Source: CAVPWP01 sp050789285
GTDB lineage: Bacteria > Pseudomonadota > Alphaproteobacteria > Rhodobacterales > Rhodobacteraceae
Length of the DNA: 64,000 nucleotides
Assembly: GCF_050789285.1 (NCBI RefSeq)
Contig: NZ_JBOUVX010000002.1
Location: 248,001-312,000, forward strand
Reading direction: 5' to 3'
Made by a program: the position numbers and the translations under genes. Of this stretch, positions 1 through 8,429 are shown one piece after another; within the stretch, counting starts at the first letter, position 1; the number at the start of each line of letters is the position of its first letter. The notes beneath the pieces were generated by a model. The model was not told the DNA's origin. It ran no database searches and was given only the letters and a program-made list of their open reading frames with translations.

Positions 1-354
1 TTCGCCCAGCGCCCCGGAAAGGCCGGACGCCGAGGGCGTCGCAAGCGCGATCCGTCTTGCAGTCGCCTCAAGGGGCGAGAGGCGGCGCAGACCGGCGAGA
101 CGTTTCGCAAGGCGCCACGGACCTATCGCTGGGCGGCCTGTGCCAAGGTGAGTGGACAGTTCGCGCAGCGCGGCCGCGTCGAGGATCGCAAAGCGACGCC
201 CGATCCGGACCAGACCGAAGACCGGGCCACCCGTCCACCCAAGAACCATGCGCAGATAAGCCTGCTCGACCCGGTCGATACCGGTCGGATGCGTCAGTTC
301 CGCACGCCGGACAAGGCGCGTCACATCGAGACAAAGCGCTTTGGTGTCGGTCAT
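1..354 (-). CDS. Glycosyltransferase, N-terminal part (cut by window edge)
   Basis: The reading frame opens with ATG at 354 and runs leftward off the window without a stop, giving 118 residues. The N-terminus reads MTDTKALCLDVTRL, followed by PTGIDRVEQAYL. From family knowledge, a DVTRL...TGIDRVE...AY opening is typical of a group of rhodobacterial GT1/GT4-type glycosyltransferases, which transfer a sugar from a nucleotide donor during surface polysaccharide synthesis. The catalytic C-terminal half is outside the window. It lies 46 bases downstream of galU on the same strand, so it may be co-transcribed with it. Identification rests on the N-terminal signature only. Confidence 0.55.
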   Translation of the reverse strand, partial: MTDTKALCLDVTRLVRRAELTHPTGIDRVEQAYLRMVLGWTGGPVFGLVRIGRRFAILDAAALRELSTHLGTGRPAIGPWRLAKRLAGLRRLSPLEATARRIALATPSASGLSGALGE

Positions 355-400
355 CCCGCCGAGCTATCCCCGCGCCCGGCCGCTGCGCAAGCGTGGCCGT

Positions 401-1294
401 CTATTCGGCGACGCTTCGATAGGCGACGACGTCCTGAAGATAGCGCAGAAGGTCGTCGCGCAGATCGCTTCGGGCAAGGGCGAAGGCCACGGTGGCCTGC
501 AGGAATCCCGCCTTCGAGCCGCAGTCGAAACGCGTTCCCCGGAAGCGAAGACCGTTGACGACGCGTCCGGCCACGATTTCCTCGGCGATCGCATCGGTCA
601 GCTGGATCTCGCCGCCGGCCCCGGCCTTGCGACGGTTCAGCGTCTCGAGCACGCTTGGGGTGAGGATATAGCGCCCGATCACCGCAAGGGTCGACGGCGC
701 TTCGGCCGGATCGGGTTTCTCGACCATGCCCTTCACCCGCACGAGGTTCGCCTTCTCCTCGGCGATGTCGAGCACACCATAGGACGCGGTCTGCGGCCTT
801 GGAACCTCCATCGCCGCGACCATGCAGCCGCCGGTGTCCTGGTAGACGTCGATCATCTGCTTGAGACAGGGCGTCTCGGCGGAAATCACGTCATCCGGCA
901 GGATGACCGCGAAGGGTTCGTCGCCGATCAGCCGGCGCGCGCACCAGACGGCGTGGCCCAGGCCCAGCGCAAGATGCTGACGGACATAGGCGATGGCCCC
1001 CGATTCCATGTTCGTGGATTCAAGCAGCTTCAAGAGCTCGGTTTTGCCCGATGCACGCAGCGCACTTTCAAGTTCCGGGGCATTGTCGAAATAGTTCTCA
1101 AGCGCCGACTTCCCGCGCGAGGTCACGAAGATGAATTCGGTGATCCCGGCGGCGCGCGCTTCGTCGATCGCATACTGGATGAGCGGTCGGTCGACCAAGG
1201 TCATGATCTCTTTCGGGATCGACTTCGTCGCCGGCAGGAACCGCGTTCCAAGCCCCGCGACGGGGAAAACAGCCTTCGTGACCTTGTTACCCAT
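401..1294 (-). CDS. galU: UTP-glucose-1-phosphate uridylyltransferase
   Basis: A 297-residue protein that makes UDP-glucose from UTP and glucose-1-phosphate in the cytoplasm, supplying sugar donors for polysaccharides. The nucleotidyltransferase signature is at the N-terminus (VFPVAGLGTRFLPATKSIPKE), followed by PLIQYAIDEA, DDVI and GVVEKP-type motifs (here GMVEKPDPAEAP). An in-frame TTG six bases upstream is possible, but ATG 1294 is preceded by AGGGA at a 6-base spacing, so I chose it. Length is usual for the family. It follows a family 2 glycosyltransferase by 54 bases and precedes another glycosyltransferase on the same strand. Confidence 0.96.
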   Translation of the reverse strand: MGNKVTKAVFPVAGLGTRFLPATKSIPKEIMTLVDRPLIQYAIDEARAAGITEFIFVTSRGKSALENYFDNAPELESALRASGKTELLKLLESTNMESGAIAYVRQHLALGLGHAVWCARRLIGDEPFAVILPDDVISAETPCLKQMIDVYQDTGGCMVAAMEVPRPQTASYGVLDIAEEKANLVRVKGMVEKPDPAEAPSTLAVIGRYILTPSVLETLNRRKAGAGGEIQLTDAIAEEIVAGRVVNGLRFRGTRFDCGSKAGFLQATVAFALARSDLRDDLLRYLQDVVAYRSVAE

Positions 1295-1348
1295 GAGCAA
1301 TCCCTACGACAGCACGCACTAATACTAGGATGAGCCCTGACTGAAACG

Positions 1349-2647
1349 TCAAGGCACACCCGGGGTCTCCCCCTCAAGATGATGTCTTATCCAACGAAGT
1401 TGTGTCTGGAATGTGGCAGCTGGCACCGATCTGAGCGGCTTTACGCGCAGCCATTCGCGCTGGACACGGGACGCGAACGCCGCGATCTGGAAAAGGGGTT
1501 CGTGGCGCTCGGCGCGCCCGAAAATGCCCCCGGTCTGAAACCAGAACCCGTCGGAATCGAACCCGACGCGGTGATAGACGGCCGTCGGTCCAAGGGTGAC
1601 AAGTGTTGCGATGTGCCCCGCGCCCGCCAGTTCGGCGGCCCGCGCCGAAAGGGCAGCCCGCTGCCACGGCCAGCCGGCAAGAAGATGCACCTCGGCACCG
1701 GGCGAGAGTCCCGGAAACGGGCGGAAATCCCCGGCCGTGCCAGCAGGCGGATGACAGGAGATCGGGCACGCCATGCCCTCGGCCAGACCGCGATCGAAGT
1801 CTGCCAGAAGCCGGGGAACCGCGTCCGGCTCGCACGAACCGCGCACGACATGAGTCAGCGCGCGCCGACGCTCGTCCTGGCGGACACTGTCGACGACGCG
1901 CATCAACTCGTCGGGATCGCCGTGCTTGCGCAGATAGATCGCCAGGCTGCGCCCGTTGTCGTGCAGCGAACGAGGGCAGCGCTCGGAGGTGCGGCGTGGC
2001 GAGGCCGCGAACCCGTGATGCACCTGCGCGTCTGGCGCATGGACGACCTGCGACCCGACCGCGGCGATCCTCAGCGCGAGGTCGGCATCCTCGAGGTAGA
2101 AACGATAGGCTTCGTCGAACCCCCCAAGATCCCGGAAGGTCGCCGTGCGGATCGCCATGTTCGTGCCGACCAACTTGGGAACGAAGCCGGGGGCCGGCGC
2201 CTGCCGGGGGTCTTCGCCAGGACCCGGGTCGCGGGTGAACCCGTGGCGGTCGATCCATGGCGCAAACGACTGGAAGCTGATCCCGTTGCGCCCACGCACC
2301 GCTCCGACGACGGCCGCCGCCCCGGAAGCGTCGAAAGACGCGGCAAGGTGCGACAGCCAGGTCGGCTCGGGCACCGCGTCGTCATCGATGAAGGCAAGGA
2401 CCGTTCCCGCAGCCGTCGCGGCCCCAAGATTGCGGGCGCGTGCCAGGTTCTCGGTGTCGAACCGAAGGGACTTTATCGCGCCCGCCCCGGGATGCCCTGA
2501 AAGCGCCGAAAGCCCGGCCCCGTCGGCCACGACGATCACCTCGAACGACGGATGGTTCTGAAATCCCAGCGCGGTCACGCAACGGAGAAGATCGTGGGGC
2601 CGACCGTGGCTTGCGATGACCACGCTGATCGGCGCCGCATCAATCAA
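1349..2647 (-). CDS. Family 2 glycosyltransferase with a long C-terminal extension
   Basis: A predicted 432-residue protein. The first half is a GT-A fold glycosyltransferase: PISVVIASHGRP strand/loop, an acidic FIDDDAVPEP metal/nucleotide motif near residue 98, and GGFDEAYRFYLEDADLALR, typical of family 2 enzymes. The last 180 or so residues I do not recognise. The frame is open for another 51 codons upstream, but the family homology begins right after a TTG at 2647, which overlaps the cysQ stop codon by four bases (TTGA), indicating translational coupling. It probably acts in surface polysaccharide assembly with galU and the adjacent glycosyltransferase; the sugar and acceptor are unknown. 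Confidence 0.85.
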   Translation of the reverse strand: MIDAAPISVVIASHGRPHDLLRCVTALGFQNHPSFEVIVVADGAGLSALSGHPGAGAIKSLRFDTENLARARNLGAATAAGTVLAFIDDDAVPEPTWLSHLAASFDASGAAAVVGAVRGRNGISFQSFAPWIDRHGFTRDPGPGEDPRQAPAPGFVPKLVGTNMAIRTATFRDLGGFDEAYRFYLEDADLALRIAAVGSQVVHAPDAQVHHGFAASPRRTSERCPRSLHDNGRSLAIYLRKHGDPDELMRVVDSVRQDERRRALTHVVRGSCEPDAVPRLLADFDRGLAEGMACPISCHPPAGTAGDFRPFPGLSPGAEVHLLAGWPWQRAALSARAAELAGAGHIATLVTLGPTAVYHRVGFDSDGFWFQTGGIFGRAERHEPLFQIAAFASRVQREWLRVKPLRSVPAATFQTQLRWIRHHLEGETPGVP

Positions 2648-3444
2648 TCGGCGGCCACCAGGGTGACGCCCGGCGCATGGGCAATGAAAAAGGGATTCTC
2701 GAACCCGGGCTTGCCGTAACGCAGCGGACTGTGATCGTCGAAGCGCACGACCTGCCCCCCCGCGGCGCGCAGGACCGCGTCGCCGGCAGCCGTGTCCCAC
2801 TCCATCGTCCGGCCCAACCTCGGGTACAGGGCGGCTTCGCCTGTGGCGACAAGGCAGAACTTCAGCGAGGAACCGGCACTCTTGAAATCGGCCACATCGT
2901 AGCGTGCGATATAGGCGTCGGTCGCGGCATCGCGGTGGGATTTCGACGCCACGACGGCAAGGCCGCCCCGCCCCGGCGCCGAGACCGAGATCGGAGTCGC
3001 GGCGCCCACGGCATCGGGCAGGTGGGGGCCGTCCTCTTCGACCGCGCCGCCACGGCCATCGGTGTAGAACAGGCGGCCCTTAGCAGGGGCGTAGACCACG
3101 CCAAGAACAGGGACACCGTCCCGCACCAGCGCGATGTTTACGGTGAAATCGCCGCGCTTCTGGATGAACTCCTTGGTGCCATCCAGCGGATCGACGATGA
3201 AGAACTCGGACGCCCGAAGGCCGTGCGAGGCGGCCTTTTCCTCGGTCACCACCGGGATGTCGGGAAAGCCCCGCGTCAGCCCCTGCCAGATGACCGCATC
3301 GGCGGCGTGATCGGCCGCCGTCACCGGGCTGTCATCGGCCTTCGAATCCACTGCAAGGGCGTCGGTCTGATAGAACTCCATGATCCGGGCCCCCGCCTCG
3401 ATGGCAAGGCGGCGCATGGTCGGGACAAGGGCATCGTCGGTCAT
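2644..3444 (-). CDS. cysQ: 3'(2'),5'-bisphosphate nucleotidase CysQ
   Basis: A 266-residue member of the inositol monophosphatase superfamily. Metal-binding motifs are visible: VTEEKA near residue 66, DPLDGTKEF near 86-94, and EWDTAAGDA in the last third. CysQ hydrolyses 3'-phosphoadenosine 5'-phosphate (PAP), the by-product of PAPS-dependent sulfate transfer or reduction, to AMP. The start is ATG 3444. Its stop overlaps the start of the glycosyltransferase downstream, so the two are co-translated. Placement among glycosyltransferases could mean that PAP arises from polysaccharide sulfation here, but that is inference. A role as a general inositol/bisphosphate phosphatase cannot be excluded. 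Confidence 0.93.
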   Translation of the reverse strand: MTDDALVPTMRRLAIEAGARIMEFYQTDALAVDSKADDSPVTAADHAADAVIWQGLTRGFPDIPVVTEEKAASHGLRASEFFIVDPLDGTKEFIQKRGDFTVNIALVRDGVPVLGVVYAPAKGRLFYTDGRGGAVEEDGPHLPDAVGAATPISVSAPGRGGLAVVASKSHRDAATDAYIARYDVADFKSAGSSLKFCLVATGEAALYPRLGRTMEWDTAAGDAVLRAAGGQVVRFDDHSPLRYGKPGFENPFFIAHAPGVTLVAAD

Positions 3445-3569
3445 CGGGGATTAGGAACCTTTGCGGTATATGAATTCCTGCGTCTTTGCCATATCGTTGC
3501 CGGCAAGGAAATCAAAACACGCCCCCGCCGCATCCGGCCGGGGGACAGAAGGTCGACGAGGCACGGCAG

Positions 3570-4391
3570 GTGTTCACTCCGCAGCGCAGCGAGACGATGG
3601 TCGGATCGGCGTTCACCACGCTCGAGTTGATCTACCACAACACGGTCCGCTCGGTCCGGAAGGGCCACGAGAACGCCTTCATCAGCCTGCTGAACAACAT
3701 CGTGCAGTCGCTGATCCTGGTCGGCGTCTTCTATTTCATGTTCGACATCCTCGGAATGCGCGGCAGCGCGATTCGGGGCGACTTCCTGCTGTTCATCATG
3801 AGCGGGATCTTCCTGTTCATGACCCACACCAAGACGATGAGCGCGGTCGTATCCTCCGAGGGGCCGGCCTCGCCCATGATGAACCACCTGCCGATGAACA
3901 CCGCCATCGCAATCGCCTCGGCCGCGGTGGGGGCGCTTTACATCCAGGTGCTGTCCGTCGTCGCGATCCTTGGCGTATATGCCGCCGGCTGGGGTCCGCT
4001 GGCGATCGAAGAACCCGCAGGCGCGTTCGGAATGCTCCTGCTTGCCTGGTTTTCGGGCCTTGCCGTGGGGCTGGTCTTTCTTGGCCTGAAGCCATGGTTT
4101 CCCGGCTTCGTCTCGATCGGCACCAGCATCTACGCCCGGGCCAACATGATCGCCTCGGGGAAGATGTTCGTGGCGAACGCCATGCCCGCCTACATGCTGG
4201 CGCTGTTCGACTGGAACCCGCTGTTTCATGTCATCGACCAGTCGCGCGGGTTCGCCTTCATCAACTACAACCCGCACTATTCGTCCTGGAGCTATGCCCT
4301 TTACGTGTCTCTCGCCCTGGCGATGATCGGCCTCATGGGCGAGTTCTACACGCGGCGCCACGCCTCGATCAGCTGGCAGGCGCGGCGCTGA
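3570..4391 (+). CDS. ABC-2 type transporter permease (polysaccharide exporter-like)
   Basis: A 273-residue inner-membrane protein with about six hydrophobic segments. It starts with FTPQRSETMVGSAFTTLELIYHNTVRSVRKGH and resembles permeases of the KpsM/Wzm type that export capsule or O-antigen chains. I chose GTG 3570 because GAGG lies 8 bases upstream and the membrane domain begins soon after; the frame stays open to an ATG at 3486, whose extra residues look unlike protein. No ATP-binding partner is next to it: cysQ is divergent and the alkB-like gene converges 28 bases downstream. The substrate is inferred from neighbours. Confidence 0.78.
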   Translation: MFTPQRSETMVGSAFTTLELIYHNTVRSVRKGHENAFISLLNNIVQSLILVGVFYFMFDILGMRGSAIRGDFLLFIMSGIFLFMTHTKTMSAVVSSEGPASPMMNHLPMNTAIAIASAAVGALYIQVLSVVAILGVYAAGWGPLAIEEPAGAFGMLLLAWFSGLAVGLVFLGLKPWFPGFVSIGTSIYARANMIASGKMFVANAMPAYMLALFDWNPLFHVIDQSRGFAFINYNPHYSSWSYALYVSLALAMIGLMGEFYTRRHASISWQARR

Positions 4392-4419
4392 CAGGCGCGC
4401 GCTGGGCCGGGCACCGCCG

Positions 4420-5076
4420 TCAGTCGACCACACGCATCGTCAGGTTGATCCGCCCGCCGTCCCGAAGCAGGCCGGAACTTCCGAACCGGATGCGGTCGAT
4501 CCCGTGAAAGGCCAGACGCGCGTCGCCGGACAGGATGGCGACATCTCCGGATCGCAGCCAGACCGATCGCGTCGGGGCGGCGCGCGTCGTGCCGCCGACC
4601 CGGAACAGCCCCTCGTCCCCCAGCGAGATCGACACCACCGGCCACCGGAAATCGCCTTCGTCCCGGTCCTGATGCAGGCCCATGCGCGCGCCTTCGCCGT
4701 ACAGGTTCACCAGGCAGCAGTCGGGGTCGCGGTCCACGCCCGACCACGTCCGCCAGACATCGAGGGCAATGCCCGGGATCGGCGGCCAGTCGACGCCGGA
4801 CGGGTGGCGCGCCTCATACCGATAGCCGCGCGCATCCGTCACCCAGCCCACCCGGCCGGCCGAGGTCATGCGCACACTCATCTTGCGCCCTCCGGGCGTC
4901 ACCGGGGCCAGGAAGGGGGCCGCGCGGGCCACCTCGCGCAGGTCGGACAGAAGCTGCGTTTGCCGCGCCATGTCGAGGGCGCCGCGAACCACCCGCACCC
5001 CCTGCACGGCAAACGCGTCGGGTTGCCCGGCGGGCAGCGGCAGCAGAGGCGCGTCAGATGGTTCAAGTTTTGCCAA
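4420..5076 (-). CDS. alkB: AlkB-like 2-oxoglutarate/Fe(II) dioxygenase (DNA repair)
   Basis: A 218-residue protein of the AlkB family, which oxidatively removes alkyl groups from 1-methyladenine and 3-methylcytosine in DNA or RNA. The iron ligands are visible as His135 and Asp137 (GLHQDRDEG) and His191 (LAFHGIDR). The oxoglutarate-binding arginines are in RINLTMR at the C-terminus. The substrate loop PVTPGGRKMSVRMTSAG is typical. The only suitable start is TTG 5076, preceded by GGAG at 9 bases. It diverges from dnaK, sharing a 158-base control region with it. Confidence 0.9.
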   Translation of the reverse strand: MAKLEPSDAPLLPLPAGQPDAFAVQGVRVVRGALDMARQTQLLSDLREVARAAPFLAPVTPGGRKMSVRMTSAGRVGWVTDARGYRYEARHPSGVDWPPIPGIALDVWRTWSGVDRDPDCCLVNLYGEGARMGLHQDRDEGDFRWPVVSISLGDEGLFRVGGTTRAAPTRSVWLRSGDVAILSGDARLAFHGIDRIRFGSSGLLRDGGRINLTMRVVD

Positions 5077-5095
5077 GTGCAGGCGCTCCGGTTGG

Positions 5096-5125
5096 CTTGC
5101 AGGGCTTCTGGACCCCCCCTATATA
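5096..5125 (+). promoter_or_regulatory. Heat-shock (RpoH-type) promoter candidate for dnaK
   Basis: CTTGCA at 5096-5101 is followed after 13 bases by a C-rich -10 box, CCCCCTATATA, ending at 5125. This matches the RpoH (sigma-32) pattern known in proteobacteria: CTTG, a short spacer, then CCCCAT-like -10. It lies about 110 bases upstream of the dnaK start. I found no CIRCE inverted repeat here. Confidence 0.65.
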
Positions 5126-5234
5126 CGGCCAGAAGCGTCGCCGGCACAGGTTCGGCGGCAGAACTCTGGGATCGGACGGGGGTGCCTGAGCGGGCCCCGG
5201 TCCATCAAATCGCCGAAGAAGAGGAACTGAACAC

Positions 5235-7151
5235 ATGGCCAAAGTTATCGGTATCGACCTTGGGACGACGAACAGCTGCGTCGCCATCATGGACGGCTCG
5301 CAGCCCCGGGTGATCGAGAACTCCGAAGGTGCGCGGACCACGCCGTCGATCGTCGCCTTCACCGACAGCGAACGCCTCGTCGGCCAGCCGGCCAAGCGCC
5401 AGGCGGTCACGAACCCCGAAAACACGATCTTTGCCGTCAAGCGCCTGATCGGCCGCCGCGTCGACGACGCGGAAGTGACGAAGGACAAGAAGATCGTCCC
5501 CTACAACATCATCGACGGCGGCAACGGCGACGCCTGGGTCGAGGCCCGGGGCGAACGCTACAGCCCCAGCCAGATCTCGGCCTTCATCCTGCAGAAGATG
5601 AAGGAAACCGCGGAAAGCTATCTGGGCGAGAAGGTCGACCAGGCGGTGATCACCGTCCCGGCCTATTTCAACGACGCACAGCGGCAGGCGACGAAGGACG
5701 CCGGCAAGATCGCCGGCCTCGAGGTACTGCGCATCATCAACGAACCGACCGCCGCGGCGCTGGCCTATGGCCTCGACAAGAAGGACTCAAAGACGATCGC
5801 CGTCTATGACCTTGGCGGTGGCACCTTCGACATCACCATCCTCGAGATCGACGACGGCCTCTTCGAGGTGAAGTCGACGAACGGCGACACCTTCCTTGGT
5901 GGCGAAGACTTCGACATGCGCATCGTGAACTACCTCGCCGAGGAGTTCCAGAAGGAGCATGGCGTCGACCTGACGAAGGACAAGATGGCGCTGCAGCGCC
6001 TGAAGGAAGCGGCCGAAAAGGCCAAGATCGAGCTGTCCTCGTCGTCGCAGACCGAAATCAACCAGCCGTTCATCTCGATGGATCCGAAGTCGGGCACGCC
6101 GCTTCACATGGTGATGAAGCTGACGCGTGCGAAACTGGAAAGCCTTGTGGGCGACCTGATCAAGCGATCGATCAAGCCGTGCCAGGCCGCGCTGAAGGAC
6201 GCCGGACTTTCGACCAGCGACATCGACGAGGTCGTCCTTGTCGGCGGCATGACCCGCATGCCGAAGGTCGTCGAAGAAGTGACCAAGTTCTTCGGCAAGG
6301 AGCCGCACAAGGGCGTCAACCCGGACGAAGTCGTGGCCATGGGCGCCGCGGTCCAGGCCGGCGTACTGCAGGGCGACGTGAAGGATGTCGTTCTTCTGGA
6401 CGTGACCCCGCTGTCGCTGGGGATCGAGACGCTGGGCGGCGTGTTCACCCGGCTCATCGACCGCAACACCACGATCCCGACCAAGAAGTCGCAGATCTTC
6501 TCGACCGCCGAGGACAACCAGAACGCGGTGACGATCCGGGTCTTCCAGGGCGAGCGCGAAATGGCGGCCGACAACAAGATGCTGGGTCAGTTCAACCTTG
6601 AAAACATCCCGCCCGCGCCGCGCGGCGTGCCGCAGATCGAGGTGACGTTCGACATCGACGCCAACGGCATCGTGTCGGTCTCGGCCAGGGACAAGGGCAC
6701 CGGCAAGGAACAGAAGATCACGATCCAGGCGTCCGGCGGCCTGTCGGACGACGAGATCGAGAAGATGGTCAAGGACGCCGAGGCGAACGCCGAGGCGGAC
6801 AAGAAGCGCAAGGAACTGGTCGAGGCCCGCAACCAGGCCGAAAGCCTGATTCATTCGACCGAGAAGTCGATCGAAGAGCATGGCGAAAAGGTCGACCCGA
6901 CCACGGTCGAGGCGATCGAGCTGGCGATCGCGGCGCTGAAGGACACGCTTGAAGGGGAAGACGCCGGCAAGATCAAGTCCGGCATCCAGAACGTGACCGA
7001 GGCCGCGATGAGGCTGGGCGAGGCCATCTACAAGGCCGAACAGTCGAAGGCGGGCGGTGGCGATAACGATGACGACGCCCCGCGCGGCGTGGACGACGAC
7101 ATCGTGGATGCCGACTTCGAAGACCTCGACGACAACAAGCGCGCGTCCTGA
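5235..7151 (+). CDS. dnaK: Chaperone protein DnaK (Hsp70)
   Basis: A 638-residue ATP-dependent chaperone. The nucleotide-binding domain opens with IGIDLGTTNSCVAIMDG. It contains VITVPAYFNDAQRQAT, NEPTAAALAYG, DLGGGTFDITILE and VVLVGGMTRMPKV. The substrate-binding domain follows (DVTPLSLGIETLGG), then the helical lid and an acidic tail (DIVDADFEDLDD). Length is standard. It binds unfolded peptides and works with DnaJ (73 bases downstream) and GrpE (at 56 kb here). The upstream promoter looks heat-inducible. Confidence 0.99.
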   Translation: MAKVIGIDLGTTNSCVAIMDGSQPRVIENSEGARTTPSIVAFTDSERLVGQPAKRQAVTNPENTIFAVKRLIGRRVDDAEVTKDKKIVPYNIIDGGNGDAWVEARGERYSPSQISAFILQKMKETAESYLGEKVDQAVITVPAYFNDAQRQATKDAGKIAGLEVLRIINEPTAAALAYGLDKKDSKTIAVYDLGGGTFDITILEIDDGLFEVKSTNGDTFLGGEDFDMRIVNYLAEEFQKEHGVDLTKDKMALQRLKEAAEKAKIELSSSSQTEINQPFISMDPKSGTPLHMVMKLTRAKLESLVGDLIKRSIKPCQAALKDAGLSTSDIDEVVLVGGMTRMPKVVEEVTKFFGKEPHKGVNPDEVVAMGAAVQAGVLQGDVKDVVLLDVTPLSLGIETLGGVFTRLIDRNTTIPTKKSQIFSTAEDNQNAVTIRVFQGEREMAADNKMLGQFNLENIPPAPRGVPQIEVTFDIDANGIVSVSARDKGTGKEQKITIQASGGLSDDEIEKMVKDAEANAEADKKRKELVEARNQAESLIHSTEKSIEEHGEKVDPTTVEAIELAIAALKDTLEGEDAGKIKSGIQNVTEAAMRLGEAIYKAEQSKAGGGDNDDDAPRGVDDDIVDADFEDLDDNKRAS

Positions 7152-7170
7152 GGATGCCGTGACCTCGTGT

Positions 7171-7198
7171 GAACCGGCCTGCTCCGTCGGGCCGGTTC
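7171..7198 (+). terminator. Hairpin between dnaK and dnaJ (attenuator candidate)
   Basis: A perfect 9-base inverted repeat: GAACCGGCC at 7171-7179 pairs with GGCCGGTTC at 7190-7198 around a 10-base loop. There is no T-run after it (TCATCCGTT), so it is more likely an mRNA-stabilising or partial-termination hairpin that lowers dnaJ expression relative to dnaK than a full terminator. Confidence 0.5.
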
Positions 7199-7224
7199 AT
7201 CCGTTCCGGACAAGGTGACAGCTT

Positions 7225-8376
7225 ATGGCAAAGCGCGATTACTACGAGGTTCTCGGCGTCCCGAAAGGTGCCTCGGCCGAAGAGATCAAGAAGGCCTATC
7301 GCCAGAAGGCGAAAGAACTTCACCCCGACCGCAACGCCGACAAACCTGACGCCGAATCGCAGTTCAAGGAAGTGAACGAGGCCTACGACGTCCTGAAGGA
7401 CGCCGACAAAAAGGCCGCCTACGACCGGTTCGGCCATGCCGCCTTCGAAGGTGGGATGGGCGGCGGACCCCGTGGTCCGCGTCCGGGCGGGGGCCCCTAT
7501 GCGGGCGGCGATTTCGCTTCGGCCTTCTCGGATGTCTTCGACGACCTCTTTGGCGACATCATGGGTGGGCGGCGCGGCGGCCAGCGCGCCACGCGCGGCT
7601 CGGACCTGCGCTACAATCTGCGCATGACGCTGCAAGAGGCCTATTCCGGCCTTCAGAAGACGATCAACGTGCCGACGGCGATCGCCTGCGAGACCTGCGG
7701 CGGCACCGGGTCGGAAGCCGGGGCGGAACCCACCACCTGTCCAACCTGTTCCGGGATGGGCAAGGTGCGCGCGCAGCAGGGCTTCTTCACCGTCGAACGC
7801 ACCTGCCCGACCTGTTCGGGGATGGGTCAGATCATCAAGAATCCCTGCCGCGCCTGCGGCGGCGCGGGACGCGTCGAGAAGGAGCGCGCCCTTTCGGTGA
7901 ACATTCCGGCCGGCGTGGAGACGGGCACGCGGATCCGCCTTGCCGGCGAGGGCGAGGCCGGTCTGCGCGGCGGACCGCAAGGAGACCTCTACATCTTCAT
8001 CGAAGTCGCGCCCCACCCCCTGTTCGAACGGGAGGGAACCGATCTTCACTGCCGCGTGCCGGTCAGCATGGCCTCGGCAGCGCTGGGCGGCGAGATCGAG
8101 GTGCCCACCATCGACGGCGGCCGCAGCCGGGTAAAGATCCCCGCCGGCAGCCAGTCGGGCAAGCAGATGCGGCTTCGTGCAAAGGGCATGCCGGCGCTGC
8201 GCGGCGGCGGTCATGGCGACATGTACATCGAACTTCAGGTCGAGACGCCGGTGAACCTGACGTCACGCCAGCGGGAGCTCCTGCGCGAGTTCGACAAGCT
8301 CAGCGAAGACAACAACCCCGAAACGTCGGGCTTCTTCCGAAAGGTCAAGACCTTCTGGGATGGCATGAAGGGCTAG
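7225..8376 (+). CDS. dnaJ: Chaperone protein DnaJ (Hsp40)
   Basis: A 383-residue type I J-protein that stimulates DnaK ATPase and delivers substrates. Domains in order: J domain with HPD at residues 33-35; Gly/Phe-rich linker (residues about 75-100); zinc domain with four CxxCxGxG repeats (CETCGGTG, CPTCSGMG, CPTCSGMG, CRACGGAG); C-terminal substrate-binding domains. It begins with ATG after a GACAAGGTGACAG-type ribosome site and forms an operon with dnaK. Length is normal. Confidence 0.98.
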   Translation: MAKRDYYEVLGVPKGASAEEIKKAYRQKAKELHPDRNADKPDAESQFKEVNEAYDVLKDADKKAAYDRFGHAAFEGGMGGGPRGPRPGGGPYAGGDFASAFSDVFDDLFGDIMGGRRGGQRATRGSDLRYNLRMTLQEAYSGLQKTINVPTAIACETCGGTGSEAGAEPTTCPTCSGMGKVRAQQGFFTVERTCPTCSGMGQIIKNPCRACGGAGRVEKERALSVNIPAGVETGTRIRLAGEGEAGLRGGPQGDLYIFIEVAPHPLFEREGTDLHCRVPVSMASAALGGEIEVPTIDGGRSRVKIPAGSQSGKQMRLRAKGMPALRGGGHGDMYIELQVETPVNLTSRQRELLREFDKLSEDNNPETSGFFRKVKTFWDGMKG

Positions 8377-8391
8377 GCAGGCCCGCCTGAC

Positions 8392-8406
8392 TTAACCTTT
8401 CCTGAA
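8392..8406. promoter_or_regulatory. CtrA-like site upstream of radC
   Basis: TTAA at 8392-8395, seven bases, then TGAA at 8403-8406. The CtrA response regulator of Alphaproteobacteria binds TTAA-N7-TTAA, so this matches with one mismatch. It sits 24 bases before the radC start, within the 53-base dnaJ-radC gap. Binding is not shown by sequence alone. Confidence 0.35.
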
Positions 8407-8429
8407 CCATTCGGGCGGAACCTGGCGGC

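Noticed and set aside
1383..1392. TTATCCAAC resembling a DnaA box
   Set aside because: Single, imperfect and isolated, at the end of a glycosyltransferase gene; no origin features nearby.
3486..3569. ATG 3486 as the start of the ABC-2 permease
   Set aside because: The extra 28 residues have no membrane or family character, and a ribosome site precedes GTG 3570.
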